Assembly (NCBI GenBank): GCA_016165875.1
Contig: JABBOT010000007.1
Location: forward strand, 23,546,531-23,610,530
Direction: 5' to 3'
Source of the DNA: Acanthopleura granulata
Lineage: Eukaryota; Mollusca; Polyplacophora; Chitonida; Chitonidae
DNA: 64,000 bases
The stretch's first letter is position 1, and each line of letters starts with the position of its first letter. Shown here piece after piece: positions 1 to 12,062 of this stretch. The notes under the pieces are model-generated. The model made no database searches. It was not told the DNA's origin and worked only from the letters and a program-made list of their open reading frames with translations. The position numbers were made by a program, and so were the translations under genes.

Positions 1-98
1 TGAAAAAATACATTAGGCCCAACAACATTTATAAAAAATACATTAGGCCCAACAACATTTATTAAAAATACATTAGGCCCAACAACATTTATTAAAAA
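1..98. repeat. 30-bp tandem repeat, about 3 copies
   Basis: The word cattaggccc recurs at 11, 41 and 71, giving an exact 30-bp period. The array runs off the left edge, so its full size is unknown. It would lie downstream of the visible DIPP exon, in that gene or beyond it. Confidence 0.9.
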
Positions 99-2205
99 TA
101 GCAAGTTGAACAAGTATATCTGAAAAAAAAAGACATTGAAAAATAACCAGAGCTCAGCACAATGTACTATGTCTGTGTGTATGTCTGTCACAGGATTTTG
201 GTTACCTTGGCAAAAAAAATGCTTACAGAGGAAGACAACACAAAAATGAAGTTATGGTGAGTGAAAGGACCATTAAAAACTGAAGATGAAAATTCCTTCA
301 ATGATGTTTTTACATTTTTTTTTTTTCACCAAATGTTTTGATTGTGTGGTGGGTTTTTACAGACCATTACTGATAATGTGCTTCACCTGTGACATTACAA
401 ACTTTTTGTACACCTGTATGTTTAGCTCTGAACGAAAAAAAATGAAGACTACTCCTGTAATGTTTACCTGTGCGTGAAAAAACGACTAATTATGATATTA
501 AATTTCTGCTTTAGGGCCAGAGGAAAGCAGGCGTGACGTCACTTGTGAACCACATTATCAATATGGTCCACAAAACAAATCATGTAATCCAAACATTTGA
601 CTGCATTTGATTTGATGAAAAAAAAAAATGTATAAAAATTCAGTAAAGGTACTTTCAGATACGGCCTTTAATCGTACTTTCGTTCACCATATCTTTATTT
701 CTTCATGTGGTCTTAGACTTAAAAAGACATTGTGCAAACAAGTCCTCCATGTGCAGCTGAAAAAAAACCCACTTGCTAGGGAATGTGGTCACAGATCTGG
801 TTTTGTACTTGTACATGTTAATTTGCATGTTTCAAATCCTACTACTTCAGAAAAAATCTAAAGCTTAAACAATCCTGGCAACTTCTCTGGACAAGCTTTA
901 GTCTGTGTTGACACAAATCTGAAATTTTTAGTTCTTACATGTGCATAATCAGTATTGTTTCAAATTTTAGAAAGGCTTAATCACTCTAACTTTGAAGACC
1001 CAGTTCAGGTTTAATTTTCTTTTAAATGTTATCACAATGGCTGCTTCTAGTACAGAAAAATTGGGACAAAAACATGTGGAAAAACTACAGCAATTCAGAC
1101 ATTGTAAAATGGAAAACACATAATGTTCCAAAGACAGAAATATATGCACCACTCCAAAAATCAAAATATACACTCACAGCCACACTGACCATGGGCTAGA
1201 AGGTTCACTTCAACAGTCTAGCTCTCTGCCAGCCTTAGATGTTTCACATTGTGCATTCACAATCTAATCATAAAACAGCATACCTTCAATTTCCGATGAC
1301 AAATTGGTCAACCTGTGAACATCTGTCGCATCCATGGTCTTTTTTCCTCATTAGTGTTCTAAAAATTCCCTTGATAACTGGCTCTATTTCAAATTATCAA
1401 ATAGCTATTTTTAGATCTTTTAAACGCAGTCGGCATGACACTGTGCTCAACATCTTTCTCCTCGTTTTTTTTGGCATTATTCAAAACAGAAAAGAAAAAA
1501 AATGTTGCTGGCATCAGGTTAGCCACACATAAATAAATCCATCAAAAACATGACACTAAACAGAGTTACCATGGAAACAAATTCAAAGTGACCACACTGG
1601 CCTTTCTTTGTAATGCTTTGCCGAATAAATAACTCTGACATTAAGAAAAACATGTAATTTCAAACCTACAACATTTCACTCGAACTACTGCTAAACCCTA
1701 CAGGCAGGGTTTTTTTACAAACATATATTTTTACTGTTTGCCATGTATCAAGTGGCACTTATATGATGTATCCCTGGTGAATGTACAGAGTAAGCCTACA
1801 TGTGTATTCAGGGTTTTTTCTGGCCGATTTCTTTTTAGAAACTCAACTAGCACAAATCAGAAAGCAATATATTTTCATCACCAATGTAACAAAATTTCAA
1901 TTTATTTTATGAGAACTCAATACAAAATTTGTCTGAAACTCAATTTTCCAATATTTCATATTGTGGTTATCAGAATGAGAAAGTGGCTAGAAAACCCCCT
2001 GATAGTACTTAATGGCCGTACTGGGTGATGCTGCACCAGATACTTTTTATTAATAAAAGGTTTGATTGAGAAAAGCAAATACACCCTAGTCAAAGTTCGG
2101 TTTTACGTCCATGTGTTCCTGCCACACTGTTCAGACATAAGTCTCTGCCACCCATAAATTTATGATGAAGAATAACTAATTTAAGTTATCATTCCATTGC
2201 ATAAA
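99..2205. other. AT-rich noncoding stretch
   Basis: I see no recognisable exon, RNA gene or repeat here. Short open frames exist on both strands but none resembles a known protein or has convincing splice sites. The stretch probably lies within or beyond the DIPP gene, which is read leftwards from 6139. Confidence 0.5.
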
Positions 2206-2325
2206 CAGGTAATTCCCCCAGGCTCTGCTCTGTTTCCTCCCGCAATAATTCTGGTCGCCTTCATATTAAACGGATTCTTAAGTACAGCATAAAAACACCC
2301 ATCAAATAAATAAATACAAACAGGT
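2206..2325 (+). mobile_element. SINE 3' fragment
   Basis: This matches the 3' half of the SINE seen complete at 58118 and 62415: a cccccaggctctgctc segment, then gtttcctcccgcaataat, a divergent middle, and the A/T tail caaataaataaat. The tRNA-like head is missing. Confidence 0.7.
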
Positions 2326-3076
2326 CAGTGCTCAGAAATTTGTTTTTTATTCAGGATCCATTTGGTGAGTAAATGCAAATTATTAAATGAATAAAAATTC
2401 ACTGACCAGAGCATGAACTTCTATCTTGTGGTCAGCCTGGTATAACCTGGCTCTCAGTGAACGTACGAAGCCAAGAAGCAGGCCTCTTGTAATACTTTAT
2501 CACCCTAAATCAAAAAGCACATATCACTGCCAATTGTAGGAACAAAAATACACCAAAACAGTTGCACAGAGTCTTGGAAGCGGCAGTTTTGCCGGATCTA
2601 CGCCAAGTTCAAGTCTCCAGTGTCCACCTCGCAGCGCTCTGTTTATACTGTGAGAATATTGTCCCAGACCAAAACTTTTAAATGGACAAAACGATCACAT
2701 GGTCCCTGCCATAACACGAGAGTCATTCTGAACTACTTAATTTTGCCTTAAGACACCATTTGCAACCCTTATCAGCCTATGGCTTAGTGAGTAAAGACTG
2801 CACAGTGTTCATGGATTGAGGTCACGGCCGAAAGTAAGTTACATGTATGTCAACCAAATCTTTTCCCTGGCACTGGCGATCAATAAGAGTGGACTTGCAA
2901 TTTTTTTTTTTTTTTTTTTTTTCACCAGCTTTGTGATAAGTCAGATATGAATAAAAAGTAGCAATGTTGTTGAGTACATTTCGACATTTGCCACAGCATT
3001 TGAATTTGTCGTCAGTGACATGCTTGTGACCATCTTTTTTGAGCATTGAAGGTCCAGTAAAAGGTCCAACAGAAGG
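2326..3076. other. Noncoding stretch
   Basis: No gene or element recognised. It contains a poly-T run near 2900-2922. Confidence 0.45.
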
Positions 3077-3510
3077 TGCTACTGTCCAATAAGTAATGAA
3101 AACCAAGAGCAGAAGCTACTCTCCTGTAAATAATGAAAACCAAGAGCAGAAGCTACTGTCCTGTAAATAATGAAAACCAAGAGCAGAAGCTACTGTCCTG
3201 TAAATAATGAAAACCAAGAGGAAAGGCTACTGTCCTGTAAATAATGAAAGCCAAGAGAAGAAACCACTGTCCTGGAAATAATGAAAACCAATGGGAGAGG
3301 CTACTGCCCTGTAAAACCAAGAGGGGAAACTACTGTCCTGTAACTAATGAAAACTAAGATGAGAAACTACTCTCCTGTAAATAATGAAGACCAAGAGGAG
3401 AGGCTACTGTCCTGTAAATAATGAAAACCAAGAAGAGAAACTACCATCGTGTAAATAAAGAAAATCAAGAGGAAAAATTACTGTGTTGTGAATAATGAAA
3501 AATGTCCTAT
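3077..3510. repeat. 37-bp minisatellite, about 11 copies
   Basis: A unit containing gctactgtcctgtaaataat and gaaaaccaagag repeats with a 37-bp spacing (gctact at 3078, 3115, 3152). Later copies are diverged, and one near 3310 is shortened. Confidence 0.9.
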
Positions 3511-4075
3511 AAACACTGAGAGGAATTAAGGAGTGAGAAGTCCCAATTACAACATGACTCAGGGCTGACAGTTTCTCTCCATGGCACTGATACGCAGTGA
3601 CCTTCCCAAACAAAGAAACACCTGTCCCTTTACTTGCAACAGTTGAAAGTTTTAAAAATTACATAAATGAGTGCCAGGGTGAAAATGATTAATTACTTTA
3701 GCCACCCACAAAGCTACATATGATTTAATTACAGCACTTCCTGATATTTTTTAACTGCCTTTAAATGCTTTGTACCTGAAGTCCAATATCCTTTTATGGA
3801 CAGAGCTTAATTATTCTTCTTGTGGCTTTCATATTTATGGCTTTCAGCCTTACGGCTTTTACATTTATTTTCCACTCACTGGTGTTACAGGCAACTGGTG
3901 AAAACCTTCCACCTATCAGCTTTGCAGGACAAGACATAATATTTACTCTTATCACTGCATTCTTACTTGTTTCTCACTGAATAATGCATTTACAAATTGA
4001 TTTTTTCTTGAAATTTTCAGCCACCTGCCCACGAAGAGCCGATGTTGCAGCCAGCGACTATCCTAATCCTACATG
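3511..4075. other. Noncoding stretch
   Basis: AT-rich. No exon, RNA gene or repeat recognised. Confidence 0.4.
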
Positions 4076-4168
4076 AACTCAACTGTCCGACAATCGCTCC
4101 AATATTTGGATGTCGCTTATACCACAGTTGGTATAAGTGACATCCAAATATCGTCGGACAGTGGAGTT
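4076..4168. repeat. Near-perfect hairpin (inverted repeat)
   Basis: The left arm (aactcaactgtccgac, a 10-base extra block, then atatttggatgtcgctta) pairs with the right arm (ttggtataagtgacatcc ... gtcggacagtggagtt). Only about four bases separate the arms and there are few mismatches. It could be a small foldback element, or an RNA hairpin if transcribed. I cannot tell which. Confidence 0.8.
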
Positions 4169-4589
4169 GACAATGGCAGGACTATGGCTGTCCCAAGTAT
4201 ATTGTACCTGTCCGGGGAGGGGTACACAGACAGGCATTAATTTCAACCCATGATAAATCTTAATGACTGAGGTTACCACATGTAGTTGATTGTCAAATTA
4301 CAATACATGTTACATGTAGCCAGAGGAGACGGGATACATGTCAAGTACATGAACCCAGCAGGCGATAAGAGCTCGTGAGCATTCACACTCTGCTGGGCAA
4401 CAAAATGTATCTGTCTGATGAGAACTTGTCTGGAGGCGACCACATCAGAACAGTCGGGGCGTTTACAAGGTTGAAAACACCTCCGCAATTTTACAACCGC
4501 ACGCTCTAAGGTGAATCTTATCATGCAGTGTTGGTAACCATCAGAGAAACTTAATTTCATATTGCTAAAAAAAAATGAGACGACGATGA
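4169..4589. other. Noncoding stretch
   Basis: Slightly GC-richer than its surroundings at 4330-4520, but no protein family is recognised on either strand. Confidence 0.35.
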
Positions 4590-4725
4590 TTTATTTATTG
4601 ATTTATTTCATTGGTGTTATACGCCGTACTCGAGAGTATTTCACTTATAGGACGGCAGCCAGCATTATGGTGGGAGGAAACGGGACAGAACCCAGGGGAA
4701 ATCCAGGACCAACCGCAAGCTGAGA
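4590..4725 (-). mobile_element. SINE 3' part, reverse orientation
   Basis: Read on the minus strand this gives the SINE middle (gggtttcccc-like), the cctcccaccataatgctgg block, ataagtgaaatactctcgag, tacggcgtataacacc and an ATAAATAAAT tail. The head is missing. Confidence 0.75.
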
Positions 4726-4844
4726 CCATAATTACAAAGGGGTATTGTAAAAAGGAAGTGAATCTGAGCAGTACATTATCCTTGCCCAAGACTGGGTCTG
4801 GTCATACCAAAGACATAAAAAATGGTACTTGTTGCTGCTTAGCT

Positions 4845-5090
4845 TGGCGCTCAGCATTGAGAGGACAGAGCAATGAAACAGGGCCGGTGGACCTGGTGTC
4901 AGTGTAATGTGACTGGGTAGGATAGCATGTCTGGTGTCTTCGGCATGATGTTCCGGTGGTGCCAGCACTTTGGCTGCCTGGACTTGCCCCACCACACGAA
5001 GACACACTGTATGCACACAGCAGAAGGACTCCTTGTCGTCACATGACAGAAACATTGTTAAGCACGACGTCAAACCCCAAGCCCTCACTC
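4845..5090 (+). repeat. Second interspersed repeat family, copy A
   Basis: The segment with cctggtgtcagtgtaatgtg, actgggtaggatagcatgtc, tggtgtcttcggcatgatgt and a 3' end aagcacgacgtcaaacccc shares order and spacing with 35655-35850. Two related copies in one window suggest a retroposon-like family distinct from the main SINE. Confidence 0.55.
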
Positions 5091-6040
5091 AATATACTTG
5101 CTGAACAACACGAACGCTTTACAGAGGCTGCCTGCATAAAGAAATCTTAGGTGTAACTTAATTGTTAATGACTAAAATGTGGAATTTTGCCACAAACTTT
5201 ATCTCTTCATAGGCAATAAACAATTGTGGTCAAATGAAAACACAAAATGATGTCATGCTGCAGTCACTGTGGGGTAACACATGAACATGTCACCACTATG
5301 ATTTCCTACACTGATAAATCACAACCAGTGAAAACACTGGCATAAGTGAAACCTGAACTCAAGAATGTCAGGACTCAGGGTGTCAACCCTCACCAATAGA
5401 GCTGCAAAATGAGCTATGTCCATTTCCACAGTGACAGTTATATGAAGTGAACTATGTTCACAAATGCACTTAATATTTATAAATTATTTATCTGAGTGTT
5501 ACTTAATCAAGTTAATGTCATATTCAAGAATTAACTTATGTATTTTATTCCTGCAATTTGATTCAGAAACACTGAGTACTTAGAACTCAACAACCGAATG
5601 ATACATGTTGGCCTACATTAATAAATGGAGGTTAGAATAATCCCCCCCCCACAGAAAAACCCCAATAAATAAAAGTAAAAGTATACTGAAAACTAAATTT
5701 ATTTCACTTTAAAACAATGTCCGAACAGAAAAACTTCCCTGTCCTATCAACACTGCAAAGTTATGCAAGAGTAAGCCCACTTTGGGAAAACGGTACTGCT
5801 CGATATGATTTCCATATTTGTAAATTATGTAACAATAAACCACAGCAGCACCGATGATTTCTAGGGGAATAATTCTAAGGAATCTCCTAAAAGAACTGAA
5901 TGAATGTGACAGGTTATTCAGTTTGAAGTTATTTGGCCAGAAACAACCTAACAGTTGCAAACATGAGTTCAAGTGAAGAGGCGAACCTGTATGTCGAGAT
6001 AAATTTACAACCCAACAGAAGTCAACATATGATTACGAAC
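5091..6040. other. Probable DIPP intron 1, near part
   Basis: This is the sequence immediately downstream, on the minus strand, of the DIPP exon donor at 6040. It is AT-rich, with a C-run at 5641-5651. A search for codons of the expected next exon (the VPGGG and Nudix-box region) found nothing here or further left, so the intron is probably longer than 6 kb. Confidence 0.5.
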
Positions 6041-6139
6041 CTCCTGTTCGCTCGCATCCTTAAAGCACAAACAAGCCGCCCTTCTTCGAAACCCATCTTC
6101 GTCATACGTCCGGACTGAATTCGGTTTCTCTTTCACCAT
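6041..6139 (-). CDS. NUDT3: DIPP (Nudix inositol-pyrophosphate hydrolase), exon 1
   Basis: This minus-strand exon encodes 33 residues beginning MVKEKPNSVRTYDEDGF and continuing RRRAACLCFKDASEQE. It matches the N-terminus of animal diphosphoinositol polyphosphate phosphohydrolases (TYDGDGYKKRAACLCF in human NUDT3), residue for residue in length, up to the position where I recall the first vertebrate intron lying. The donor is gag|gttcgt, a weak but usable GT; reading on gives VRNHM, unlike the family's VLLVSSS, which supports the boundary. Family members cleave the beta-phosphate from PP-InsP5 and related molecules, diadenosine polyphosphates and, in some cases, mRNA caps, using a Nudix box that sits in a later exon not present in this window. 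IP6K, which makes the substrate, lies 26 kb away and is transcribed in the opposite direction. Confidence 0.82.
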
Positions 6140-6363
6140 GGTTTTCTCCCAGAAAATCTGAGTAAAGGCATCAAGACTTGGGATGTTGTGCTGTGCGCTG
6201 TCCTCGCGGTTTGCCAGCCATCTTCAAAATTGACATCCAAACGCACATGTATACGCCGCGCCGGGCTCATCGCAAAACACGGTTGTCTCCCCTGGATTTC
6301 ATTCCCTCTTAACGTCATGTCCACCATGATAGCCACTTGAAAACAGAGATCCTTTTCATTCTC
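6140..6363 (-). promoter_or_regulatory. DIPP 5' leader and likely promoter region
   Basis: This segment lies directly upstream of the DIPP start codon and is visibly richer in CpG than the surrounding DNA. It carries a 16-codon upstream ORF at 6171-6221 (minus, MAGKPRGQRTAQHPKS, stop TGA) that ends about 30 bases before the main ATG at 6139. The transcription start cannot be placed, so whether the upstream ORF is in the mRNA is inference. A SINE begins within 30 bases of the far side. Confidence 0.45.
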
Positions 6364-6555
6364 GGGGCCTCCGTGGCCGAAGGAGTTAGCGCTCTAGCGC
6401 TTGGTAACAACCCAGAAGCCTTTCACCAATGTGGCCGCTGTGAGTTCAGCTCATGCTGGCTTCCGGTCGTTCGTGGGAAGTTTTCCCAGTAAATTGGGGA
6501 TGGTCGGGGGTTTCCCGCGGGCTGTGCCCAAATTCCACCCATTATAATGTTGACA
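6364..6555 (+). mobile_element. SINE, head and body, tail lost
   Basis: It starts with the tRNA-like head ggggcctccgtggccg, then ggagttagcgctctagcgc, a caccaatgtggccgctgtga box-B-like region, and the body through gggtttcccgcgggctgtgc. It ends after attataatgttgac, without the usual ttcttgagtacggcg tail. Confidence 0.8.
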
Positions 6556-8239
6556 GCGTTAGGTACTCTAATTTCATAAATGACTCCAATGTCATTTTAT
6601 TTTCCACTCTAAACACAGAATTCCATACTGGAATGGCTCTTATTATCAAAGAGCTGAAGACAATCAAAAAAATAAGTTCGCTGTGTATTTGTCTGATTTG
6701 TTTATCGATTGAAGTCATGATGCACATTTGGTCATGATTATAAGCGGTAACAGGAGCTCGCAAGTACACGTATTTTGATTCATGTTGTAACAACTTACCC
6801 TGCACGTTATTCCCTTTGATATATATTATTTATTTAAGGGCTTACCATTCATAAAACCAGCGACCATGCGTATATTACTTAGCATTGCTGAATAAAACAT
6901 TTAAAAGAATACACCTGGTTTAGCATAGAAATTTGCACATAGGTTACACGATATTTTCCATATTTAGCCTATCCTTGCATGGGATAACCGACTTGGTTGT
7001 TTATTCCAGTGAGAGTAAATATTTATTCAGACCATCCAGAAAACACAGTCCTAGAGCTCGTAGACCAAAAGGCGAAGGAAGACAAATATTACAGTATCAC
7101 ATCTATGAGGCCCCATATAGCGTTTTTGTTTTTGTTTCTATCTCAATAAATGAAATTGTAAAAATTATATAAAACATATGTTACAACCTTAAGAGTATTT
7201 ACATTTGTGTATCCGGATATCATTTTATTAAAAAAGTGTTTATAAATACGAATTCTTCGAAATGTGATATTTCGAAAACAAACCAACTTCCCTATATATA
7301 TATATATATAATGCATGCGTGTTCATGCCTAACAATTTGCCCCTGCAGGTGTATAAACTTACTCGGTAGACTGGGTTAACATTCAGAGTAGAAGTACACG
7401 CGGGCATGATATCGTGATAGAACTAAGGGGAATGGTCTAATTAAACAGATATATCAGTTGCGTTGTGATATCTCAAAGAAGTGTATTGGGGTTTGAATTG
7501 ACATAGTCTTGAAAATTGTAACCATTCCCGGTATCCTTTATTTTATGTACATTGTACTTGTGATCGAATTCATTGATAGTTTATAATGTTTATTGTGATA
7601 TTGTGCTAATGTTTAATGTCACCAAATCCTCACATATAATCCATGATAAACGTGTGCCTAAGGAAAGGGTATCTGCAATTTGTAGCCTTTTGTGTGTCGC
7701 ACTGATGATGCATTCTGTTATCCAGCGATACTAGGAGGAGGTATGATAAGGCGACAAATCTGCCGCTTGATGCGACAAACTGATCACGAAAAGATGAATT
7801 TCCTACATTACTTTTCCCTTTAATTTTGACATATATAATATATGAGTGTATATGACTTTGTGAAAAAAGTATAAATGTTTGAACCAACAAAAATAGTTCA
7901 CTGAAAATGTCCCATTGTTCAATAAGCCGAATCGACATTGGAGTAATCTCGCGAGATGAAAGCTGTTTGAGCGAGACATTGGTGGGTGCTGTCGCAAACT
8001 AACGAAAAATAACGCTAAAGAAAAGCACCCACTCGTGTCTCGCCCAAATTTATGTAGCTATGGCCCTATTTAAGCTGCGATTCAGGGCTTGTATTTCAAG
8101 GAGTTTGATTTTCGTGCAAAATATCCTTTTGGGGCACCACTTGCTTCATTGTTAAAACAATAACTTTTTTGTCTTATGATTTGCAAGACCTATTTTCTAC
8201 CTTGATGCGTACTGAATAAATGTGTTTTTAATTATTTGT
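6556..8239. other. Intergenic noncoding stretch
   Basis: Lies between the divergent DIPP and IP6K genes. It contains an AT microsatellite at 7293-7310. No exon or element recognised. Confidence 0.45.
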
Positions 8240-8448
8240 TGAGTTTAGTGTAGTGGTTAGCGAATCAAGGTTTGGATCAGTGGATTAGGCCTAAGGGTTC
8301 GAACCTTTATTGTCATTTCCATGATAATGTGTTTTTGTTATAAATGCACAATTTTGTAATAATATCACATAATTACACATCCTTGTCTTCTTCGTATAAG
8401 TGAAATATTCTTGAGTACGGCGTAAAACATCAATCAAATAAATAAATA
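8240..8448 (+). mobile_element. SINE with alternative tRNA-like head
   Basis: The head has a box-A-like tagtgtagtggttagcg and a strong box-B-like gggttcgaacc near 8296. The 3' tail, 8395-8448, is the window's common SINE tail (agtgaaatattcttgagtac ggcgtaaaac, then aatcaaataaataaat). The head differs from the full copies at 58 and 62 kb, so this may be a related subfamily. Confidence 0.65.
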
Positions 8449-8754
8449 TAGATAGCTTGGTCCAGCTGACGTTCTAGTGCGGAATGTGTTACCGCCAATA
8501 CGACACTGCACACTAACGCCGGAGTTGTTGCGATCTCTACAAAGTTGATGGTTTCTGGTACCTCTTTGAACAATAGTCTGTAGGTTAGGAAATAGCCATT
8601 GCGTACAATGATGTGTGTTAAATGTGTTTCCTGCGGCGAGCAAAAGAACAAAGGCCGAACAAGACGTGTTATATCCACAGATCCTGCAGTATTTATATGA
8701 TCTTTAAGCCCAGTCCTATACTGACATGTCGTATAACAATTTGTTACATGTAGC

Positions 8755-8825
8755 TGTAAATGTGATATATTCTTCGGTATGCCGTAAAACAGAAATGAAA
8801 ACAAATGAAACAAATAAATAAATGT
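8755..8825 (+). mobile_element. Degenerate SINE tail
   Basis: gtgatatattcttcggtatg followed by ccgtaaaac and an AAATAAATAAAT run is a diverged form of the SINE 3' tail. Confidence 0.4.
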
Positions 8826-10109
8826 AAAATATACCAAAATATGTGCAACCAATATATACACGCTTGTTTAACGCATATTCAGCAGTCTGATGTAAGACGA
8901 ATTGGGCTATGTAATGACAAAATAAGTTGCTGTATGTAGGGCTTAAAGATGACCTGACCAGCTATATCGTGCAATTATTATCACTGTATAAATGTAGAGA
9001 CATTTGCTCTTCTGCCAGAGTCGTCTCCCTTGATACAGGTACATATTCAATCACTCTGAGGGACGCTCTGCTCTTTGAAAATTGTCCATGACACCATGCA
9101 TCACTACCTAATTTGTATGCGTACATTACATTACCCTAGACTCTGGCCTTGATACCTGATTCTGGGTAATTTAGGCGGTGAAACGGATGTACTGTTGTGG
9201 AGAAAATATGCCTAACTTTTATATATGCTGACAGAGACAAATACAATTAAAGCTGTTATCCAACAGCGTTGCCGGGGTCCACACTACTACCTTCTTACTA
9301 TGGTAAGAAAAAAGAAGGGGGGGGGGGGGAATTGAAAGAGAACGAACTGGACTTAACCTGTGACTATCAGGTATCATATGCTATGGGCCTAGTACTAAAA
9401 ACCAGCTGGAAGCAGTTCAGCTTTGATCTTTTGCATAACAAAAGACATCAAGAATACGGTGCAGCAAGGAGGATCTCCATAAACTGCATTCAGCAATGTT
9501 CAGCTTTACAACTGTAACGGTTTCCTATCACGTGACCTCAAAATGTGAGGAAAGTGTGCCTTTTCTCACTTTATATAGTATATATCTAGCCCTTTGAACA
9601 GCATTACTGCTGTAACGATTTTCGGTCAGGTGACCTCCAAATATGTGAAAAATTACATTTCTTCGAACTTTGATCGTAATTTGCGTCAAACGTGTACATC
9701 GCAGGCAAGAAATAAGATCAGATTCGTTACCAGAACGGCCAACTACATTAGGTAGCATACTTAAAATATTTGAATTCAAAAACTTTTGGTCACCTGACAA
9801 CTTCGGTAATCAGTGTATTTCCACATTTTACATGACATGAAAATGATTTTTGCACACCTAATTTGTCCTGATGTATTCTGTCTGCGTTTTAAATTCCAGC
9901 TCGATCGGATAAATCTTTCTTGAGAAAATGACATATCAACGCATTCTATTCATGGCAATATGGCATCCAAAGCAGGTCAGGTTGAAAAATAAAAATTTGG
10001 GGGAAAAATTTCCATGTAAAAATGTTAAAAAATAGGCTGTATCTGAACCTCACAGTGTTAGGATTAGTGCCTAATATTTTCATGATACTTGAGAGAGAGA
10101 GAGAAAAAA
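8826..10109. other. Intergenic noncoding stretch
   Basis: It contains a G-run at 9318-9329 and two similar 40-base segments at about 9510-9552 and 9612-9655 (tgtaacg, then a gtgacctc core, then atgtga). No gene recognised. Confidence 0.4.
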
Positions 10110-10185
10110 AGACTAGCAGGATTTAACTGGATTTGAACCTGAGATTTGCTAAGTACAAGTTCACTGGGGCTACCGTGAAAGCCAG
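10110..10185 (-). repeat. tRNA-like segment (SINE head remnant)
   Basis: On the minus strand the segment has a box-A-like tagccccagtgaac and a perfect box-B ggttcaaatcc about 40 bases later. Stem pairing is poor, so it is more likely a SINE head remnant than a working tRNA gene. Confidence 0.35.
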
Positions 10186-10221
10186 AGAAAAAAAAAATAA
10201 ACAGTGTTCTCAGATATTGGG

Positions 10222-10260
10222 ACTCAGCCACGTGTACACAGATTGCATATGTGGCTGAGT
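10222..10260. repeat. Short hairpin
   Basis: actcagccac at 10222-10231 is exactly complementary to gtggctgagt at 10251-10260, with a 19-base loop. It sits just outside the inverted repeat that begins near 10272. Confidence 0.7.
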
Positions 10261-10267
10261 GTTGTAT

Positions 10268-11245
10268 TTGACGTATTTGACGTTTTGCAAAGTAAGACTA
10301 ATGACGGAGAAGTCCTATATATTTCACTGCATTGATTACTGCCGAGGGAGGAAAATCTGGGAGCACTAATTATATTTTTTTTCATTGACTTTCACCATAG
10401 CCTTTGATCTGCTGCCCCGGGTGCCAGACAGAATTAGAATACCTACCCTGTGGCCAGTCATATCGCAGTAGATGCTTTCGTGAAGTCTTGCACAAAGCTC
10501 CCAAGTTATTTAAATGGGAGGGTTTTGACAAATTTTAGTTGGTTTTTTCCCCAAAACTTAAAAACTATACAATGTGCTAAAATAATTCTTGCAGGTTTGT
10601 AATCCTGACAACAAGGAGCACCAGATGGTATGTTTCGTTAATCATTTTAAACAGTATTTTAAGCGGACGTAATTTTTACGTAGTTTCCGAGCCTAATTTA
10701 CAGCCTAATTTGCGTATCAAATTTAACGTGCAAGGTTAACTGAGTAGGGTCTTCCACCTAGAAACAGCAAGAAGAATTTCCACCCGACAGGTATACCCGT
10801 TTGTGAGAAGAAAATTTTTTAAGTTTAACAATGAAATTCAAAATGGCCACTAAATCAGGTGACTGGCCAAAAAGACACTAAACGTCAAAAGTTGCTTCAT
10901 ATGTTCGTTATTAAGGCTGCAAAGTTTGGATTCTCTGCCTTCAGTAGTTTGGGAGATATTGCAGTTTTACGGGAGGACTACTACTACTACTAATAATAAT
11001 AATAATCCGCACGATTTCAAGAGGTGTCCCACTGGGAACCTGTGTGGACCCCTAATTCATAAAAATATAGCCTCCCCTGGAGGCGGTACATATAAAAATA
11101 GCTGCGTGGTCATAACATATTAGCCTAAACAGGGCCTAATGGGGTACCGGTGGATTTTCTTCCCTCGGCAGTAATCAGTGTAGTGAAATATATAGGACTT
11201 CTCCGTCATTACTCTTACTTTGCAAAGCGTCAAATGCGTAGAGCA
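10268..11245. mobile_element. Candidate inverted-repeat element, about 1 kb
   Basis: About 87 bases at 10272-10358 recur in inverted orientation at 11152-11240, at roughly 90 percent identity by eye. Shared blocks are tgacggagaagtcctatata, tttcact, gattactgccgaggg and ttgcaaagtaaga. The 800-base interior has no transposase-like frame and includes a trinucleotide run near 10977-11005. The structure fits a foldback or MITE-type non-autonomous DNA element. Ends and target-site duplications are not clear. Confidence 0.6.
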
Positions 11246-11827
11246 GTGTGATTTATGAAAGGCGTGTAAATATCATCTACTCACTGTGACGTCGCGCACT
11301 TTTAACGCCGCAGTATACACTCTTCAGTGTCACTTAAATGATGTAACAAGCCCAGTGAGGACTGAGTGACATGAATTTAAAACAGCACTGTTAACTGAAC
11401 ATAAAAGTAACGCATATATTTTCTAGATTATTTAAAGCCTGTTAGGTTTAAAAGGGGCCTGGTTATTGCGTGGTACAATAACTGGATCATAAACTATACG
11501 ATGGGCTTAAAACGGACTATTTGTTTTTAACTCTGTTTCATGTGGTCATATCTAGGATTTGGATGCTTAAGTGAATTGTACATACGGAAATGTTTGAGCC
11601 GACTTCTACACTGGGTTTTCACAAAATACTGCATCTGGAAACAGGCATTCTAACATCATTAAACTGTGAAATCAAGACATGTTTCTGGTCGGTTTGAGCA
11701 GACAAAATAGCTGGGTCAAATTTCCAGGAGTTTTTAATGACCAAATCTTATCTTTATAGCAAGACTTTATGCTGCATTTACGTTTAAGAGTATGCAAGTT
11801 TAAAATCTGGATAAATGTTCATATTTC
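11246..11827. other. Intergenic noncoding stretch
   Basis: No gene, RNA or repeat recognised. Confidence 0.4.
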
Positions 11828-12062
11828 TCAATGACCCAGGAGCCTCTCACCAATGTGAATGGTGTGAGTTCAAGTCTAACTATAGTTGATGTAGCCCTAC
11901 TTCCTTACCAGTCATAAGTCGTAAAGTTTGCCAGCAGCCTGCAGGCGACCATGGGTTTCCTCTGGACTTTGTCCACTTTCTTTCCACAAAGTACATATTT
12001 GCTGCCTATCGTCCAGAAGTGAAATATTCCATAGTACGGTGTTTAATTCCATCGAACAATAA
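11828..12062 (+). mobile_element. SINE, nearly full body, diverged
   Basis: aatgacccaggagcctctca ccaatgtg, a gtgagttcaagtc box-B-like site, gccagcagcctgcaggcgac, catgggtttcctctgg and agtgaaatattccatagtac occur in the same order as in the complete copies. The outermost head bases and the tail are degraded. Confidence 0.7.

Noticed and set aside
1..6040. Later DIPP exons (Nudix box) within the window
   Set aside because: Searched by eye for the VPGGG, REVCEEAG and later motifs on the minus strand; none found, so they are taken to lie beyond the left edge.
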